Origin: Macquaria australasica
Taxonomy: Eukaryota > Chordata > Actinopteri > Centrarchiformes > Percichthyidae
Length of the DNA: 64,000 nucleotides
NCBI GenBank assembly: GCA_005408345.1
Contig: SEMN01001013.1
Location: 61,947-125,946, forward strand
Reading direction: 5' to 3'
Notes under the pieces: generated by a model
What the model was told of the DNA's origin: nothing
The model's database searches: none
Seen by the model: only the letters and a program-made list of their open reading frames with translations
Program-made: the position numbers and the translations under genes
In this document: in pieces, positions 1 to 13,475 of the stretch
Numbering within the stretch: the stretch's first letter is position 1
Layout of the letters: each line of letters begins with the position of its first letter

Positions 1-3000
1 GCAGGCTGAAGCCCCACACATTGTGGTGGGAACCCCCGGCCGTGTCTTCGACATGTTAACTCGCAAAAACCTCTGTAAGTCATCTCATGAATTAATTGTG
101 AAAAATACTGAGCTGTCAGCAGGTTGACTTGTGTTTTTTAAATGAAAGTTTCTCAAATGAATTTCTAGAATATTCTGACTGTCGCACTATAAATAAAAAT
201 TGCAATATATAAACATGGAATGCACAGCCAAAGTGGAGAGAGCTTGAATTCCACAAGAGATGAGTTAAACCAGCCTTCCAGTTCAGAAGGAGAACTGCTG
301 TATAATGATGAAACCCATGCGTGTCAGCTGACTCTGTAAATCCCTGGTGTGTTGTTGCTCTGGTTGGCGTTCTGCTGGCTTGAGTCTGGGCACAGCAGAG
401 GTCCAGAGGCATGATCATAAATCACTACTTCTGAATACAGCACCCATAACACTTCTGAAAAGGAGATGTTAGTGTTGACAGTTGAGTCTTAGTGTGTGTA
501 CTAGAGAAATTACATGTGACTGTCTAAAAACCATTTACCATTCCCTTGAACTTTAGTTTCATTCTCCCAAAGTGAGAAAAATATCGGTATATTAGTGGCA
601 TTTCTGCTCTGAACAAATCTCAAGCTAGCACAGCAGAAAGCCTTTTTTTTTTTTTTTTTTTTTGAGGACCGACATCGCTATTTCTGATTTAAATAAGCCA
701 TTATTAATGAGTGTTTTGAGTAACACTAGCACTGTTGCTGCAGCGTGACTTAAGCCCTATGTGTTGGAATCTAACCGTGAATGTGTGGCATGCACCCTAA
801 CCGTTCCCCGTCAACTCGTTCTTTGGCCTATCCTTGAGACTGGCACACTGAAAAGGGTCACCAAGCCAGAACTACACCAGAATCGCAGCACCGTCTGTTA
901 GACCAGATGAATGTATTTTTGAATAAATGATGGATTCATTGCTGTCCATAGTATTCTTACATCCAGCCTTTTGAAATGTCACACCAAGTGTATATATGAA
1001 GACATTAAACAAACTGTTATGTTTTCAGGTTTATTTCATTATTTATCTGGGTTTTTTTTTTGTTTTTTTCAGCTTCTAAGCACATCAAAATGTTTGTGCT
1101 GGACGAAGCTGACGAGATGCTTAGTCGAGGGTTCAAGGACCAGATCTATGAGATATTCTTGAAACTGTCGAGCAGCACACAGGTAAGAGCTGAATACATG
1201 TCTTACTGAATCCCATTCAAAGAGCCTATTAAAATTCTCAAATTAACACTGAAGTTGAGCCATTTAACAGTGCTGGTACTGTCTTTTTGTTTTTTCCAAG
1301 GTTGTCCTACTGTCGGCCACCATGCCAGCTGACGTTTTGGAGGTCACAAAAAAGTTCATGCGTGAACCAGTCCGAATCCTGGTAAAGAAGGAGGAGCTGA
1401 CCCTTGAGGGCATCCGCCAATTCTACATCAATGTGGAGAAAGAGGTGGAGAAATATTTCCCAGATATGGATTTTAGTCAGCAAACTAGACGTAACAGACT
1501 GAGGATGGTACAGTTGAATTTATAACTTGTATACAGAATGATTTAGGTGCACAGTATTTACCTATGGGGGGAAAAAAGTAAACCGCAAGTACTCCACTTG
1601 CCTGTTTATTGGGTTCACCTAGCTAAAATGAATGCAGTCTAATAAAACAAACCGTTTAGTGAGGTGTTTATTTTACTGTTTAGTTTAGAGCAGGGGTTCC
1701 CAAACCTTTTCAGCTCGAGACCAAAACAGAAATTTGGTTTCTCCCTGGGACCCAAACTTACAAAAATACATCATAAATTGCCATAACATCTACATTTATA
1801 AACTAATAATAAAGAACACAACAAACCATGAATGCCTTGACTGAGTCAGAGGTAGATGACAGGGAGGATATTTTAAATATATTAATTATATTCATTCTAA
1901 ACTGGTGGTGGTCCTCAGGAGTGGAAGCTGGACACGCTGTGTGACCTGTATGAAACCCTGACCATCACACAAGCAGTCATCTTCATCAACACAAGGAGGA
2001 AAGTGGACTGGCTCACTGAGAAGATGCATGCCAGAGACTTCACTGTCTCTGCTCTGGTAAGAGCCTCTACTTGTGGTCATAGACTGGATTCAATGCTTTT
2101 GTTCTGTTTGAGGCGCTGTCCCTTGTTAAGGGTCCAAGCACCACAGGAGCTGGAACCCTCTTGAAAAGCTTTGGGGGGTGGTTGTAGGTCTTAACACTTT
2201 TAAATATTTTTTTTTGTGCATTTATTTATTTATTTTTTTTAAGCCGACAACAACAATTGGCAGACTGGTTTAAAAAAAAAAAAAAAAAAAACACTCGGGC
2301 AACAAAAACATCAACTGGCCTCATGGTGGCACTATAATCTTGTCAAATTACCAGAAGGTCCTAGAGACTTAACATATTGCAAGCTGTGCTGCAGAAAAGA
2401 TTGAAGAAAGTGTGCTTCACTGCAACCAATGGATAATTACAAAGTCCAACACCTTTTATTTTTTATGATTTTCTAAATTTGTATAACGAATGAATTCCAA
2501 AAACTTCCAAGGATTTCTTCCAGTGCAACCAATTGATTCACAGGTTGTTGTTTTTTTTTGTTAAGATTCTGGAGATGGAATGTTGAGATTTTGAAATATG
2601 ATACAAACATGTTCCAAGTAGCCAACAAGACGCCCAGTTTAGGAAAAGCTTTTGAGGTGCTAACTATGAACAGCAAGGTCCTTGCTCAAATTTGTTTGTT
2701 GAAAGTAATTCCCAATTTCTTTCCCTTGACTTCCTCTTGTTGTTGTTCTACTCTTGACTTGGTAGTAAAGGCAGAAACCCACTATGACATACATACACCA
2801 GGACAATAATTCATAATGTTTTACAGGTACCTTGGTGTGTATCCTCTGGTTTCTTGTGAATTCACAACTATTCACACATAGTGACACTTGTGCTTTTTAA
2901 ATTGTTTTAATGCATATATGTCAAAACAATGTGCTTGGATCCGGCTTATCCCCTCCGCTCCACTTGTATCCTCCAATCTTGCCTTTTTAGCACGGTGACA

Positions 3001-5455
3001 TGGACCAGAAAGAGAGAGACTTGATCATGAGGGAGTTCCGCTCTGGCTCAAGTCGAGTCCTCATTACCACTGACCTGCTGGTATGTACAATAATGGCTAT
3101 TTACGCTTTTGAGCTGCTGACAGTGTCACAATCACATCATACATGTACACACACTGATTCAGCTATGCCACTCCTTAATGGTGTAGCATACAGTAGGCTC
3201 TTAATCACTGATCCACTACAAGTGTTTATCTGTCAACTTTGAGGTTTTGTTTTTTAATGAGTACTGTGTGCAGGCCAAGGTTCCCTCTCCTCCCATCTGC
3301 AGTGTTGGTGAAGGACTGAAAGTTCCTTGGTAGAGAAGCCTATCTGCCCTCCACTGTGGCAGGGTTTAAGTCCTTGACTCACAACTAATTGGCAGATTAC
3401 ACTCAGTCTTGTCCTCCAAATGTTTGGATTTTATGTTTAACAATTTGGGGGGCACTTGGGCCTTGACTTGATATTACACATGCACATCTACAATTTCCTT
3501 AATAGTTGTAGTTCAGTCAGCCACACGTTTTTTATAAATACTGAGGCTGTACTCGAAATCACCTACTACATACTGCTTTTCATAGTAGTATGTAGTGTGA
3601 AACTGTCAAATCAATTTATTTTGCGGTATTCTAGGCCAGGCTTGGACAGTTTCTGGTTTTGGGAAGCGAAAGGGGGGGGGAAATTGCATGGCTAATGGCA
3701 AACCACCGGTACCATATAGCACCTACTTGTGCTCTTAAAAAAAAAAAAAAAAAAAAAAAAGATTACACATGTAGATTTTCCCAAAGATTAACATTTACCT
3801 AAGAGATGGGTAACGTGTATTTGATGATTGGAAGGACCCAGATTCACTGGCGTTTTGTTGCATTACGTCACTGCAAATGTGTTGGAGCTAGTTCTTCCAG
3901 TATTTGTTGCTTTGGAAACGTAACGTTATCCTTGATTTAATCAAACTGGGTGCCTGACCAGTTGTTACCGTTCCAGTGCTTTGCATTGTGGGACACGGTA
4001 GGCAAGGAAGACTGGTCCGATGCATACTGGAGATTTTTTTTTTTTTTCTCAAATCAGTATGACATCTGGGTATTTATGGCATACTGCAGATTTTGCTTTT
4101 GTTTGCATACTAGATGCTACATTTTGGCCACATCGGTGCACACTACTAGTATACTAGGCAGTTTCGAATACAGCCTGAATTGGTTAAATTTATTTTTCAG
4201 CTATGTTAAATTTTTAAACACTGCTGTCAGTGTTTGGACTGACTTTGTATTGCACTGAGCTTTGGTGCGTTGGACTGAACTTAAATAGTGACTGAGGTTC
4301 AACTGCTGCTTTAATGCTTCAGTAAAATATAAAGAATCAGGAAACAAAATGACCAGGTCTACAATACATTTACATCACCACAAAATTGTTTTACGAAAAT
4401 ATTACCCTTTCATTATGGTTCATTTGATGTGGATGATGACCTGAAGCAGAAAGTTGGCGCTTGACCTCAGTCATGTTCACTCCTTTGTGCTATATGGATA
4501 CAAATGACTGTGCTATGTAACCAATGGTCATTATGTTCTCTTTAGGCCAGAGGTATTGATGTCCAGCAGGTGTCCCTAGTCATCAACTATGACCTGCCAA
4601 CCAATAGGGAAAACTACATCCACAGGTAAAAACACAACAAAGTGTGCCAAGTATCAAATTGCAAATTGGCTTGAGCAATTAAAGTCTAATGGAAATGCTA
4701 CAGTGTAAAACAAAGTAATCCATTAAATACACGGTGAGTGAACTTCATAATGTGGCTTGTTAAATGAGGAAGAAAAGCCCTCCAATGAAGTAGAAGCTGC
4801 GTTGTATCTTATTAGAAACGAAATGCCTATTCCCCATCATGTGTTTGTTTTTCATGTCATATTGGCCAATATAATTGTTTCCAACTTGTAAGTACTGTTC
4901 ATGTCAACATCCAAGTCATAATTACAACTTGGAAACTTTTTTGGGAAAGCTCAAATATTGGAGATTAAACACAATTCAGTGCCTAAAAAAAAAAAAAAAT
5001 GGCACACAATTGGATGCATCACGTCAGTCATTCAAGGTAATTAAACCCAAATTTAATGGTTATAATGCTGTATTCAAAATGGTACAGTATTTTCAACCCT
5101 CACACAGCCAACTTTGTTAACATACACCTGTCTTGAGTTGTCTGATGTGAAGACTGAAGTTGTGAACCTAAAATTGTTAAACCCTGTAAATCTTTCCCAT
5201 CCATCTTCATCCTATGAACATATATCTTCCAAGTACACTGTCCCCTTGCTGTCATGTGGAGCTGCCAGATACTGTATTTTTTTTTTTTTCTTTCTTTTTT
5301 TCCCCCTCAGGATTGGTCGGGGTGGTCGTTTCGGGAGAAAGGGAGTAGCCATCAACATGGTGACTGAGGATGACAAGCGAACCCTGAGGGACATTGAGAC
5401 GTTCTACAACACCACCATTGAGGAGATGCCCATGAATGTGGCTGATCTTATCTAG
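1..5455 (+). CDS. eif4a1: eIF4A1, ATP-dependent RNA helicase of translation initiation (3' part, 7 exons)
   Basis: DEAD-box helicase subunit of cytoplasmic eIF4F that unwinds mRNA 5' UTRs. Coding exons seen: 1-74, 1073-1182, 1301-1444, 1919-2056, 2991-3080, 4546-4625 and 5311-5455 (stop TAG), all with AG acceptors, GT donors and matching phases. They encode 259 residues, matching about 148-406 of the 406-residue human protein. Visible motifs in order: TPGR (exon 1), DEAD (FVLDEADEML), SAT (LLSATMP), ARGID and HRIGRGGRFGR; the C terminus is NVADLI. VIFINTRR, INMVTE and TIEEMP fit EIF4A1 better than EIF4A2. The N-terminal half, with the P-loop, lies before the window. The exon ending at 1444 has a weak donor (GTGGAG). 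The sox19 and mpdu1 neighbours support the assignment. Confidence 0.96.
1690..1775. mobile_element. hAT-like terminal remnant in an eif4a1 intron
   Basis: Starts CAGGGGTTCCCAAACC, a terminal sequence typical of Charlie-type hAT elements. The matching end and a target duplication were not found, so this is an eroded one-ended remnant in the 1445-1918 intron. Confidence 0.4.
3274..3404 (+). ncRNA. H/ACA-box snoRNA candidate inside an eif4a1 intron
   Basis: The intron between 3080 and 4546 holds a textbook two-hairpin H/ACA layout. Hairpin 1 is closed by CCAAGG (3275-3280) with CCTTGG (3325-3330). A hinge box AGAGAA (3332-3337) fits ANANNA. Hairpin 2 is closed by ATCTGCC (3342-3348) with GGCAGAT (3391-3397). 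An ACA box (3399-3401) is followed by three bases. Both hairpins are 56 nt. Human EIF4A1 introns are known to host snoRNAs (SNORA48, SNORA67, SNORD10), so the location fits. I cannot say from memory which one this is or which rRNA uridine it guides. The transcript would be released from the spliced intron; no promoter of its own is evident. Confidence 0.75.
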
Positions 5456-6870
5456 AAGGATCCACACGCCCTTCGTCCACACCACCCTGCTTATTTTAGA
5501 AGTCAAACCTTGTTTCTTATACGATCTGAATTCTAAGAACTTCCTTTTGCTAAATTCCACCATTACTTTACCCTCTCATTCTACGAGAAGGAAGAATGCA
5601 GCCATTATTCCTTCCTAACCTTTTGTAATAGTTTTTGGCCATCTTGGAAGAGTTACTGACCTGCCTCATCTACTTGCCATAGTCCATAACCCCCATATCG
5701 GCACCTAAATTATTCCTGCAGCTAATCCTTCTCCTCTAAAACTTAAAGCATTAATTTGAACACTTCCACATTGATGTTTTGCAAACTGAGGGAACATAAA
5801 ACGAGTGCGTTTGTAACCGTGTCCCCCCCATGTGCAAAACATAACCGCATTTCCAAAAGCACATTTAAAAAAAAAAAAAAAAAAAAAAACATGATGATAA
5901 AAAGCTTAACATTAAATTAACAACTAGGTTCAATTGATAACATGCACAATGCTTAAAATGACAACGGAAGCTTTTGTGAAATGTGGCTGTGATTTGCACC
6001 TGCACAGCGTCACCAGGTGCTGCATTGCTGGTGACAGAACGGTTTAGACCGTTCCGTTTTAGACTCAACACAACAATGATCTAAAAGTGCTGCATTTGAC
6101 CAGATCAGTATTTATACAACCTTCAGTGTACTTAAACGGCCTTTAACACACATCCATGATCATGTTAAGAACAGAGGTTTTGGGGCTAGAGTACACAGGG
6201 CATATTCAATAAAGACCTGTATAGTAAAATCCATCATGAATGAGTTGTTTACCGTTTTGATCCTTTTACTGCTGTTTCATATATTTTTTTTTTGTTATTT
6301 TTTTGTTATTGCTCATGTACATACTGCTTGACTTGTATAGTCATTCGTGCAGTAGCATTCAGTTGAAGACTGACTGGTGGCCACAGATGTTTGGAGGCAA
6401 AAACAACGGTGAGTTCTGTGGAGACCTTGCCTCTCGACCATGACGACCAGGTTCGATTTTCATCTCACTCTGACGTTATTGTTGATTTAGAATTTGTTTA
6501 AACAAAATATTGGATTTTTGATAAGGTGGTAGTGACTTTTTGTAACCTACCTCGCCAAATTGTTGGGGAAAGGGGACGTCTAACATGAAAGGACCAAACT
6601 ACAGATGATTATAAAGATCCCCACCCCCTCAATTCTCTCCCTGTAAGCACCCTCATGAAAATGCCTATCATCATCATGGGGTTTGGTGTCTGGTTTAGGG
6701 AAACTCATGTTTTGGGGTGTATAGTCTGCTATTTTTTAAAATGAATTTAAGGAATTGTTAACCTTTTTGAGACAGAAACAGTGTATCAAGTTTTCTACAT
6801 TGGATTCTGTATAGTATTTATTTTAATGGTCTTAAAAAATAAAAATAAAAAATAAAGGTTTCTCCTTAAC
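5456..6870 (+). other. eif4a1: eif4a1 3' UTR and candidate poly(A) signals
   Basis: Non-coding DNA after the eif4a1 stop. AATAAA occurs at 6208-6213 and twice at 6844-6856, so short and long 3' UTRs are both possible. A poly-A run lies near 5867-5889. The exact cleavage site cannot be chosen from sequence alone. Confidence 0.6.
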
Positions 6871-9200
6871 AGTGTAAACTGGCCTCTGCATTGTTGAATA
6901 GCATGAAAGCTCTTATGGCCAAATCCTGTGTGGAAAGGCTAGAATGTAGTTCATATACAGCATGTATACTGCTGAAGCACTGCTGCTTTGTATCGACGCA
7001 TAACCCGTGCTGCAAGTATTTCGGTGGCTGTTGAACTCTGACAAATCAACATCGCAGTTTGGTTCAAATACCTGCGTACCCACGGTCTTTTCCGGCTTTG
7101 GTTCAAGATGTGAACTTGAACGCCCTTTATTTATCTCGTGATTCTTGACTGATCTGCCATTTACAGTTGCGTCTTAGTGACGGTAGCAGTTTTTAGCCTG
7201 GTCTTAATTTATAACATTCTAGCATGTCATTACGGAGTGTTGTCTTTCCGCAATAAACTGAACATATACATACAATATTGAACTGTAAATCTGTCATGTT
7301 CATTCAGTCACGTGCGCCCTGATTATTCAGACAGTTCTTCACATCTGCTCAAATACAGTAGAAAATCCAAAGGAATAAAAGCAGTTTGACAGTTGATCCT
7401 GCGGAACCGCCTAAGACTTGAAGGCATCTCATCGGCTCTGGGTCGTAATACAAAAGATAAGCTTGGCATTACACAAAACCAGGATTTATAACAAAATAAC
7501 AGTTGATGGGCTATAAAAGACTGGAGCCATCAGTTTGAGTTTTTAAAACAGATTCGTTAGGCTACATATTAAATACGTGACACCATTGGTTCTTAGTGGA
7601 TAAACATTATAGCCTACAAGCTGTTTTCCAGAGTTCTTTGATATCTGGAAATGATAAGGTATTGAAGACTGCCAGTAGTTTATGCTTAGTGGATGTAGCA
7701 TATTTGTAATATAGCTACATATTATAAAACCAATACAGTGCTTTTCTAGTATAAAACAAGTGCTTTTAGTATTCGCAAAATGTGGATGCAATTTGGAGGC
7801 AACATTAACCTAGCAGTACCAATAAATTACTAAACTACTGCATGACTTAATATTCAATAAATTGCCAACAACATCTATTATAGTTTTTAAAACTAAGTTC
7901 ATTAAATACTCCAATTTTTGTTTTTCCTAGTCTGAGGCTTGATAAATATGGACTCGGGGGTTTAAAGTAAAAAAAACAGTCACTCCACTAGAGGGAGACA
8001 TTATTCTTTTCTTTTTTTACTATGGCAGGTTTTTTAAGTTAACTGTCAGGATCACGGTCTGAAAGCATCTAAAACTGGAGGAAAAATCTCCCTCCTATCA
8101 AATATCATGCAGGATCACAATCAGCCAGCATTTTAATCTGGTGAAACTTTTATCATTTAGCATCATGAGAACATTTTAAACTCCAAGCCTCAGAGCTCTT
8201 TCCCAGCAGTGAACAAACAAGCACATTCTGAGAGCGTCTTCAAACACTAGCGATTTCTTTCCTAACAACATAAACATATAGGCTCCTATGTTACCATGGC
8301 AGATGGAGAAAAAAAATTATCTCTCCTTTCTGTCAGAATCTACTGTTGGCCAGAGCTTACCTCTTGACTCTGTCAAAGCAGTCAGATCATCTGTGAAACA
8401 GAGTTTATGAGTTTTCTTGATATTGACAGTTTTTGACATATTTCCAGATCAGACCTTCCCCAATTCGAATTGTTACTGTTTGGTCTGTGCAAATGTAATA
8501 AAAAAAGATGAAAAGTGATCAGGTTCACAGTGAGTGAGAGTTTGAATTGGGTTTTTATAGTCTTTGGTCAGTGGGTTCTCAGGGGTGTGAGATAAAGTGA
8601 AGAACTGGTTTATTACTGACAGATGCTGGGACACTGACCTTGATTTGATGCTCTGTAGATTGTGTCTTCTGTGTTTGTTTGGATTGAATTGTCTTGTTAG
8701 AGTTGTGTCCATCTTTTATTTTAATAATATAGAGCATTTTGATTTTTGGCATAGCAAACAAAGAAAGGTTTGGATAGGTCCAAAAATACCTGGATTGGAT
8801 TATAGGTTTACTCTCACCAATTGGAATCTATGGAGTCAATAAGATATAATAGAGAATAAACAGAAATACAATACTGGTTTATGAATGTTTTGAATGCGTC
8901 ATGGGAAAACAAGCATATCCTTGTCACACTTGAAAGTTTCAATTGTGTTTAATCTCAACCTGCATCACTGATGGCTGTGGTCAGAAGGGTGCTCTGTTGC
9001 ATCTATAACCACACCCAACAGTGATGTCACAGGGTCCTGTACATCACTGTAGCAGGTCAACTCAGATTTTCAGGGGGTGTTAAGGTACTTTTTTAAAGTA
9101 CCTTTAAGAAATGAATCTTCTTTGAACAATTTGACATAGTATAGTTTTAACTAGCAGCTCTATGAGTGAACTGGCATGACATCACCAGACCAATTTGCAA
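6871..9200. other. Intergenic, no gene seen
   Basis: AT-rich, ordinary fish intergenic DNA. Another AATAAA lies near 7250. The short ORFs on both strands have no recognisable domain or splice framing. Confidence 0.5.
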
Positions 9201-9220
9201 ATGTGAATTACTTTGGAACC

Positions 9221-9409
9221 TCAGTTCATTTTCGATTTCCAAGGGTAGCGCTGAGCGAATCCTGTTGGAAGTACGCTAAACACATCTTTCCTATCAACAA
9301 AAGCTTTAAGTGCAGTTGTTTGTTGTTCTCTTAGAGAAAATATACTTTCCAGTTTGTGTAATACTGACACGATAGCAGATTCAGAATGTTTCACATCAGT
9401 GGCAGCCAT
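9221..9409 (-). pseudogene. RecQ-like helicase N-terminal fragment (remnant)
   Basis: The minus strand opens with MAATDVKHSES and runs through SLREQQTTALKAF and DVFSVLPTGF. This resembles the start of a RecQ-type helicase domain (Q-rich motif 0, then the P-loop LPTGFGKS). The reading breaks exactly at the P-loop: after LPTGF the GKS is replaced by AQRYPWK, followed by a stop. With only 62 codons and no catalytic residues it cannot be an active helicase. Similar helicase fragments are often dispersed in fish genomes, so this is probably a retrocopy or a transposon-carried piece. The family call rests on motif recall only. Confidence 0.5.
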
Positions 9410-9419
9410 CTTGGTTGTT

Positions 9420-12400
9420 CACGAAAATGCCTCAATGGCACTCCTCTGCACAGTCAACGTATCAAACCCGCAGGTTGGCTGGAAATCTGTCTGAATGGGA
9501 GGGGGACCAGATGCATCTTCTTTTTTGTGGTAAGCTTCATCCATGTACAGGTTGAAACCACAGCCTATCTTATCTTCTGTCTATCTCTAGGATTAAAACC
9601 TTTCTTTAGTGTTCATCTACAAAAACAACGTTATGAGTGTTGGGAATGTTACAGAACAGAGACACACACACACACATTTTTCTTTCTATACTTATATATA
9701 AGGTATGAGGGTCCTTTATTGACATAAGGCATTCCCTAGCCCATAATGCCAACCATTACAACTAATGGTTGTAGCCTAACCTACCCTAACCTAAACCTGA
9801 TTCAAACCTCACTACCACCACCTCAAATATGGACCCTGCACCAGCATGCATGAATAACACAAATAAAAGCAGTGCTCCCTCCAGCTGTCATTGACTTGTA
9901 ATTCCCCGCACCAACACTTGGATGCCCCTCTGCCCGACTCCCCAAACACACATACACACACACACCACATCCCAGACAGGTTAACCCCTCCTAACCTACC
10001 CAGTGTCCCATCCATATGACGTCCATCCAGCCTCAAAACATGTTACGTCTGCTTTTTTTGTCCTGCTTTCAGCCTAGGTGGCCCTTCTTCCAAAGGCACT
10101 TTCTCTGTGTCGAAGATAGCTCATGCCCATCCCCCAACTGCCCAACACACATGCACACTCCTGTTACCACTCCACCCCCTGATGGGTGCTGGATTGTGGG
10201 GTTGAGAGATGGTTGTGTGGGATGGGGGGGATTATGTGAGTGTGAGGCTCGTAAAGGGCCTGCCATGGTCTTTCTGTTGTGTGACGGATGGCTGGGAGGC
10301 TGAACAAGCCTATTTTGCATGAGAAGAGAAGCCAGCAGAGGGGAGAAAAGAGGTCTATTCAATGAGGCCTGTCACCCACAACCACCCCCCTGCACCGAAC
10401 TCTTATACCCCACCCCTTCATCATCCATCCCTTCATCCTTTCGTCCCTCCTCTTCCCTTGTTCTCCCTCTCCATCTTGGTCTCCCTTTCTTCCTTCATTT
10501 TGTGGCTTTCATTTGCCCGTCTTCACTGCTTCTTTCTCACCCTATAATCTACACCCCACCCCCACTCTGCTGCCCTCCTTACTTCTTGATTTCATCCCAC
10601 TTAATTTCTGTTCATTCAGATTTTCCCTCCTTTCCATCAAGCAGTTTTTACCTCAGTGAGTTCCATAACATTTGAATTCTCTCATTACTTTGTGGGTATT
10701 GTGAATGAGAAGCTATAATGGAAATGTCATTGTCAAAGCTAACACTAAAATAAGTCATGTGACTTGATGCTCTGACATGTCCACATTTGAGTCAGCAGGA
10801 GATATGGCATAATTATGTTAAGCTGCATTCATTGATTTTTAGCCACTACGGAGCAGACAAACACCAAAACAAAACAGACAGATATAGAGCCACAAGCCTG
10901 TCATGGTTTGTAAAGCTGATATGACAAACGTAATGTCTACATATACATCCAGCAGACACAAAGCAACATTAGCGTTGATTTGGAGTCATGTTTGTGTCCA
11001 CCTGATGAATGTTAGTCCAATAATCACTCTCCTTTTAGCTTTGGTTTGGTCTCCACCAACTCCTGAGCAAAATATCAGGCTCTTTGGCTGCTAAATATCT
11101 GTCTACTGTTTGCTGGATGTTGGTGATATTTTTGTCAGTATAATATTATAGAGACATTTTATGCATCCTGTCCAGAGGCATTCCAGGTAACAGAGAAGAG
11201 ATTTGTCAGCCAGTTTTCTGACACAGGTGATAATGCAGCAATCAAAGCTGAACAGAGTAGGCGGAACATTCACACCCACCTAAAGATTGACACACCCAGC
11301 CTGGCAGTGTGTGCCATAAAAATGGGAGAACTCACACCACTGCGGCATTATCAGCTATTACTATTATTACAGTTTACCGCCATATAACTAGAGGCCTAGG
11401 AGTCATTTGTGACGAAAGACTAAATTCAATAGGATAACAAAAACTCTGATTTCATTCATTGGAAATATCTTCACACTTGCACACACAAGCCAAAGAACAG
11501 CTGGACCAAAGAAAATCTGAACTTTTAGCAATGACTTTGAATTTGTCAGGATTGCATCACTTGTAGAGAAGAGGAGTGTACAGTAGTACACGTGTGAACA
11601 AAAACCCACATTTTACTAATAAGTGGGATTTTAATGGAAAACCAGACAAACAAAAGCCCAGTTGGTGAACGACATGGCCATTTCTGTTAATCAAAGCTGA
11701 GGGTGGTGGTGAGAGAGAGGGAGAGGACTGAAAGCTACTGCTGTCTTCATTTCATCTCTCCCAATTTTGACAAGCAAGCGGAAAAAAGAACATTTTACAA
11801 CCACCACAAAATGGAGAGAGCACAACTCTGTGATGATGGGAAGAAAGGCGGAAACCCACTGCCATGTTGATGTGACACACACAAATGTAACGTGCACACA
11901 AGCGCAAAGCAAGAGTGTGTGAGGGCACAGAGGGAGCTGAAAAACTCATTCCATTCCATCTGAAGCCACAGAAGTTGACATAGATGAAGAAAAGCTGAGA
12001 GTGTGAGTGTTGGTGAGTTGGTTTTGAAAGAGGAAAGCCAGAGGAGCAGAGAGGAGGAGGAGGAGGGAGAGGGCAAGATTTGGAAGTGATTCCCCACAAG
12101 GTTGTCATGGAGATGGAAACGGAAGACTGGAGCCTCACAATTCCCAATTAGTCACAAACGCATGGTCACAAACACACACCTGCAGCATGCACACATACAT
12201 CTGCATAATACACTCTCCAACTGATTTAGGAAAACTCACTCTGACACTCTTCTGGTAAGATGTTGCACACACACACACACACACAAACACCTGCATGACA
12301 CAAGTCATCTTTTCATTTTTTCATTTTCAGAAAAAGAAAAACACGTGTACAACCACCACCCATCCATCATCATTCACTTACTCACAGATACACAAATTCA

Positions 12401-13250
12401 TGCATTTGTTTTGAGAACTCTCACCTGTCTCACCTATTTGTTGTTGTTTATGTGTGTGTGACACAGTGATTCTCATCTGTGCTCTGTCCTCCCTGTCTGG
12501 CAGGGTTGTAGACAGGGCTGTGGCACTACTTGCGAGTCTTGCTATTCTTTTTTTGATATATTTTATTTTGAGAACTTTTCATATAACAAGCTTTAAAGCT
12601 TGATTTATAGTTGTATACACTGGGGATTTATACACTGTAGCTATTGAGCTTACACATGTAACTGCCATGTGCCTCCTCCAAATTTTAACTACATTCAGGG
12701 GTACAGTGGCTACAGATACTACGAGACTGTTCTCCCCAGAACAAAGGCATCAGTTGTTTCAACAAACTGACTGTCAACATTGTTTTTTTCAAGTATGACC
12801 ATGATCATTCCTTAACTTTAACCATGTGTCTATGTGTCGTTGTAGAGGGCATAGACAAACAACGATTTTTGTTTAATTTGGAGGACTGCATATTCTCCTT
12901 CATGTTTCTGATACAGGTAGAGACTGCTGATAATGAAGACAACGTTAAAAGACTACTCCACCAATTTAGCATTTCACTCCTATACCATTGTTGGACTCAT
13001 GATGGACAGTTTAAAAAAGGATCGACTGAAAAGCAAATCAACTAAATAAATTGCAGATTTTTCTGCATGCACGATGCACTTTACATTCGAGTTGAAACCT
13101 GCAAGTGTGTGTGCATTTTGACCAACAAGACCAATTTGATCTCATGGTATAGCATATAAATAGCACGTCACTTTTAAGGACATTTCACATATCATGTCTA
13201 TGCATTTTAAGCTTTTTGCATGTCATTTAAAGCCATTAGAGATGCCGCAT
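9420..13250. other. Intergenic, low-complexity patches only
   Basis: Holds short (CA)n runs near 9663-9677 and 12265-12285 and a pyrimidine-rich patch at 10370-10650 that produces long but meaningless ORFs on both strands. No coding exon or RNA gene could be supported. Confidence 0.5.
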
Positions 13251-13269
13251 TTTATGAGTTTTGACGTGC

Positions 13270-13475
13270 AGGAAAGGACAAAGTCAGGTGACCTCTGTCG
13301 TCATGGTAATAGTCAGGTGACCTTTATCGTCATAGTCAGGTGACCTTTAGGTTTAGGCAACAAAATTACTTGGTTAGGTTTGGGAAAAGATCATGTCATG
13401 GACGTGACATAACTTTAAATATGTTACGTAAGTTAACTTTATCTTCATAGTCAGGTGACCTTCGGTTTAGGCAAC
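13270..13475. repeat. Short tandem-like repeats with a GTCAGGTGACC core
   Basis: The core occurs at least four times (about 13284, 13312, 13335, 13449), in the middle copies followed by TTTATCGTCATA-like bases. The block GGTTTAGGCAACAAA also occurs twice (13350s and 13470s). It looks like an eroded dispersed element rather than a regulatory array, although each core contains a CAGGTG E-box. Confidence 0.45.

Noticed and set aside
4425..4520. Possible C/D snoRNA (ATGATGA) in eif4a1 intron
   Set aside because: No D box (CTGA) at a suitable distance and no terminal stem; the small hairpin there lacks a hinge box.
5252..5563. Minus-strand ORF opposite the eif4a1 last exon
   Set aside because: Shadow of the real coding exon on the other strand.
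10319..10675. 118-codon Pro/Ser-rich ORF
   Set aside because: Comes from a pyrimidine-rich patch; no exon borders or family match.
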